This document shows, piece by piece, positions 6,924 to 7,010 of a stretch of DNA of 7,010 nt. The notes under the pieces were generated by a model, which was not told the origin of the DNA, searched no databases, and saw only the letters and a list, made by a program, of their open reading frames with translations. Origin of the DNA: Gammaproteobacteria bacterium (GTDB lineage: Bacteria; Pseudomonadota; Gammaproteobacteria; Pseudomonadales; Azotimanducaceae); the NCBI GenBank assembly GCA_002712135.1, contig PASO01000011.1, forward strand, positions 32,193 to 39,202, read 5' to 3'. The position numbers and the translations under genes are program-made. Numbering within the stretch: the stretch's first letter is position 1; every line of letters starts with the position of its first letter.

Positions 6924-7010
6924 TCATATGTCATTACCCCAATATTTCCAGGCGTGAAATCGTCGGTTATAGTCGAGTGCGCTGAGATCACCTCCCACGT
7001 TGAAAACCAG
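6918..7010 (+). CDS. Possible start of a rightward gene (alternative to the minus-strand reading)
   Basis: AAGGAG at 6905-6910 lies seven bases before an ATG at 6918, and the frame is open to the window edge for 31 codons, beginning MRSYVITPIFPGVKSSVIVE. If real, this gene and the TIM-barrel gene are divergent and the gap between them holds their promoters. I recognise no family in so short a piece. It overlaps the minus-strand candidate at 6924-7010, so only one is likely real. The strong ribosome binding site favours this reading slightly, and codon composition does not decide. Confidence 0.4.
   Translation, partial: MRSYVITPIFPGVKSSVIVECAEITSHVENQ
6924..7010 (-). CDS. Possible C-terminal end of a leftward gene (alternative reading)
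   Basis: The minus strand is open from the right edge to a TGA at 6926-6924 and encodes 28 residues that include GGDLSALDYNRRF followed by HAWKYWGNDI. The aromatic-rich tail looks like a genuine protein end, but I do not recognise the family. If real, it would sit upstream of the TIM-barrel gene on the same strand, with 246 bases between them. It conflicts with the plus-strand frame starting at 6918. The evidence is only an open frame and its composition. Confidence 0.35.
   Translation of the reverse strand: MVFNVGGDLSALDYNRRFHAWKYWGNDI

Overview
The window looks like chromosomal sequence from a Gram-negative heterotroph, probably marine or host-associated. By eye the G+C is near 50 %, genes are tightly spaced, and the mix is a secreted formylglycine-type sulfatase, a major-facilitator (MFS) transporter, a phytanoyl-CoA-dioxygenase-like (PhyH) enzyme and sugar-metabolism enzymes. 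Such mixes are common in Planctomycetota, Verrucomicrobiota, Poribacteria-like lineages and some marine Gammaproteobacteria. The sequence alone does not fix the phylum. I saw no tRNA, rRNA, CRISPR array, insertion sequence or recombinase.

Layout from left to right. (1) A leftward pair: a sulfatase with a signal peptide (285-1679), followed 36 bp later by the start of an MFS transporter that runs off the left edge (1-248). (2) A short divergent promoter region (1680-1783). (3) A rightward three-gene run: an extended SDR (short-chain dehydrogenase/reductase; 1784-2875), a PhyH-type Fe(II)/2-oxoglutarate dioxygenase (2936-3811) and a xylulokinase resembling the eukaryotic XYLB branch (3813-5384). 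The last two are separated by a single base. (4) A 300-bp convergent gap (5385-5684) with no standard gene, but with a very short leftward frame behind a strong ribosome binding site and a widely spaced 10-bp inverted repeat. (5) A leftward xylose-isomerase-like TIM-barrel enzyme (5685-6677), probably starting at TTG. (6) A right edge (6678-7010) that I cannot resolve. Either a leftward gene ends at 6924, or a rightward gene starts at 6918 behind a strong ribosome binding site. The stretch between that edge and the TIM-barrel gene has short open frames but no clear gene.

Taken together, the genes suggest a small catabolic locus. The sulfatase would desulfate a substrate in the periplasm or outside the cell, the transporter would move a product, and the SDR, dioxygenase and TIM-barrel enzyme would oxidise or isomerise it. 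The kinase would then feed a ketopentose such as D-xylulose into central metabolism. Family assignments are strong for six genes. The pathway and its substrate are inference.
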